A DNA stretch of 6,858 nt from Frankiales bacterium (GTDB taxonomy: Bacteria; Actinomycetota; Actinomycetes; Mycobacteriales; Jatrophihabitantaceae), in assembly GCA_025963265.1 (NCBI GenBank), contig JAOPUY010000412.1, positions 1-6,858 on the forward strand. Direction: 5' to 3'. Within the stretch, counting starts at the first letter, position 1. The number at the start of each line of letters is the position of its first letter. The notes under the pieces were generated by a model. It saw only the letters and a program-made list of their open reading frames with translations, was not told the origin of the DNA and searched no databases. The position numbers were made by a program, and so were the translations under genes. Below are positions 5,895-6,858 of this stretch, piece after piece.

Positions 5895-6858
5895 GTGGAT
5901 CTGTTCGAGTACCAGGCGAAGCAGCTCTTCGCCGCGCACAATGTTCCGGTGGGGCTCGGCGAAGTAGCCGACACCCCGGAGCAGGCGCAGGCCATCGCGG
6001 AACGCATCGGTGGTGTCACCGTCGTCAAGGCCCAGGTCAAGGTCGGCGGTCGCGGCAAGGCCGGCGGCGTGAAGGTCGCGAAGACGCCGGCGGAGGCCTA
6101 CGAGCACGCCAAGGCGATCCTCGGCATGGACATCAAGGGTCACACGGTGCACCGCGTGCTCGTCGACCCGGGCGCGCAGATCGAGGAGGAGTACTACTTC
6201 TCCTTCCTGCTGGATCGCTCAAACCGTACTTTTCTCGCCATGGCCTCGGCCGAGGGCGGCATGGAGATCGAGGAGCTCGCCGTCGAGCGGCCCGAGGCCC
6301 TGGCCCGCGTCCCAGTCGACGCCGGAGTCGGCGTCGACCTGGCCCTGGCCACCAAGATCCTGACCGACGCCAAGTTCCCGGCCGAGGTCATCGCGTCCAC
6401 TGCGCAGACCGTGGTGCAGCTCTGGGAGACCTTCGTCCAGCAGGACGCCACCCTGGTCGAAATCAATCCGCTGGCCCGCGTCGCGTCCGGTGATGTCCTC
6501 GCGCTCGACGGCAAAGTATCCCTGGACGAGAACGCCAACTTCCGGCAGGCCGGCAACGAGGACCTCGAGGACAAGGACGCCGCGGATCCGCTCGAGGCCA
6601 AGGCCAAGGAGAAGCACCTCAACTACGTCAAACTCGACGGCGAGGTCGGCATCATCGGAAACGGGGCCGGGCTGGTCATGTCGACCCTGGACGTGGTGGC
6701 CTACGCCGGCGAGGCCCATGGCGGCGTCAAGCCGGCCAACTTCCTCGACATCGGTGGCGGTGCCTCGGCCGAGGTGATGGCCAACGGCCTGGACATCATC
6801 CTTGGTGACCCGTCGGTGAAGTCGGTTTTCGTCAACGTCTTCGGCGGAATCACCTCGT
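5895..6858 (+). CDS. sucC: Succinyl-CoA synthetase (ADP-forming) beta subunit (3' partial)
   Basis: The beta subunit of succinyl-CoA ligase, a cytoplasmic TCA-cycle enzyme. It couples succinyl-CoA to succinate conversion to ATP (or GTP) formation, working with SucD, which carries the phosphohistidine. The 321 residues present (of about 390) begin [17 protein letters not shown]. The ATP-grasp region is clear, with [14 protein letters not shown] at 45-58. Mg-nucleotide ligands appear as N191 (VEINPL) and D205 (LALDGK), equivalent to N199 and D213 in E. coli SucC. The C-terminal CoA-ligase domain starts about 250 ([16 protein letters not shown]) and includes NVFGGITS at the window edge. The start is GTG at 5895, with GGACGG (5881-5886) 8 nt upstream; the family's N-terminus MDLFEYQAK agrees. 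The right edge cuts the gene, and sucD is expected just beyond. Nothing is abnormal in the part seen. Confidence 0.97.
   Translation, partial: MDLFEYQAKQLFAAHNVPVGLGEVADTPEQAQAIAERIGGVTVVKAQVKVGGRGKAGGVKVAKTPAEAYEHAKAILGMDIKGHTVHRVLVDPGAQIEEEYYFSFLLDRSNRTFLAMASAEGGMEIEELAVERPEALARVPVDAGVGVDLALATKILTDAKFPAEVIASTAQTVVQLWETFVQQDATLVEINPLARVASGDVLALDGKVSLDENANFRQAGNEDLEDKDAADPLEAKAKEKHLNYVKLDGEVGIIGNGAGLVMSTLDVVAYAGEAHGGVKPANFLDIGGGASAEVMANGLDIILGDPSVKSVFVNVFGGITS

Noticed and set aside
5567..6058. A minus-strand frame across the intergenic region that could extend or precede the M23 gene
   Set aside because: It begins antisense to sucC and has no motif. The M23 gene has its own strong ribosome binding site and GTG start.
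5732..6493. A 253-residue plus-strand frame overlapping the start of sucC
   Set aside because: After about 5895 it is the wrong frame of sucC (Arg/Gly-rich). The intergenic part lacks a ribosome binding site and coding character.

Overview
The window is a piece of chromosome from a high-GC Gram-positive bacterium (Actinomycetota). Three things point there: strong G/C preference at third codon positions, GTG starts behind clear Shine-Dalgarno motifs, and a gene order (UvrD1/PcrA-type helicase, M23 peptidase on the opposite strand, then sucC) that I recall from mycobacteria and streptomycetes. The SucC and helicase sequences are also of the actinobacterial type. I cannot fix the order or genus from sequence alone.

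Layout, left to right. Positions 1-1809 (+) hold the C-terminal three quarters of a PcrA/UvrD-family helicase whose N-terminus lies outside the window. Running towards it on the minus strand is a set of three cell-envelope genes, given here in transcription order: a membrane-anchored M23 (LytM-type) peptidase (5530 to 4751), a polytopic GT-C glycosyltransferase of the GT87/DUF2029 kind (4667 to 3402), and a DUF2079 polytopic membrane protein (3405 to 1816). The last two genes overlap by 4 bp (ATGA) and are very likely translationally coupled. The helicase and DUF2079 genes converge with only 6 bp between their stop codons. Positions 5531-5894 are a divergent intergenic region. It carries a candidate promoter for the peptidase (-), and for sucC (+) a candidate promoter plus a near-perfect CRP/GlxR-type palindrome. 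From 5895 (+) runs sucC, the succinyl-CoA synthetase beta subunit, cut by the right edge after 321 codons.

How the genes relate: the helicase (DNA repair, transcription-coupled functions) and sucC (TCA cycle) are housekeeping genes that share only position. The three minus-strand genes form a plausible envelope unit: a wall peptidase followed by two integral-membrane GT-C-type proteins that would use polyprenyl-phosphate sugars to modify a glycolipid, glycan or protein outside the membrane. Their substrates cannot be read from the sequence. I saw no mobile element, CRISPR array, tRNA, rRNA or recognisable riboswitch. This looks like ordinary chromosome. The points of interest are the GT-C pair sitting inside an otherwise conserved block, the CRP-type site before sucC, and a Cys-x-Cys in the peptidase domain.
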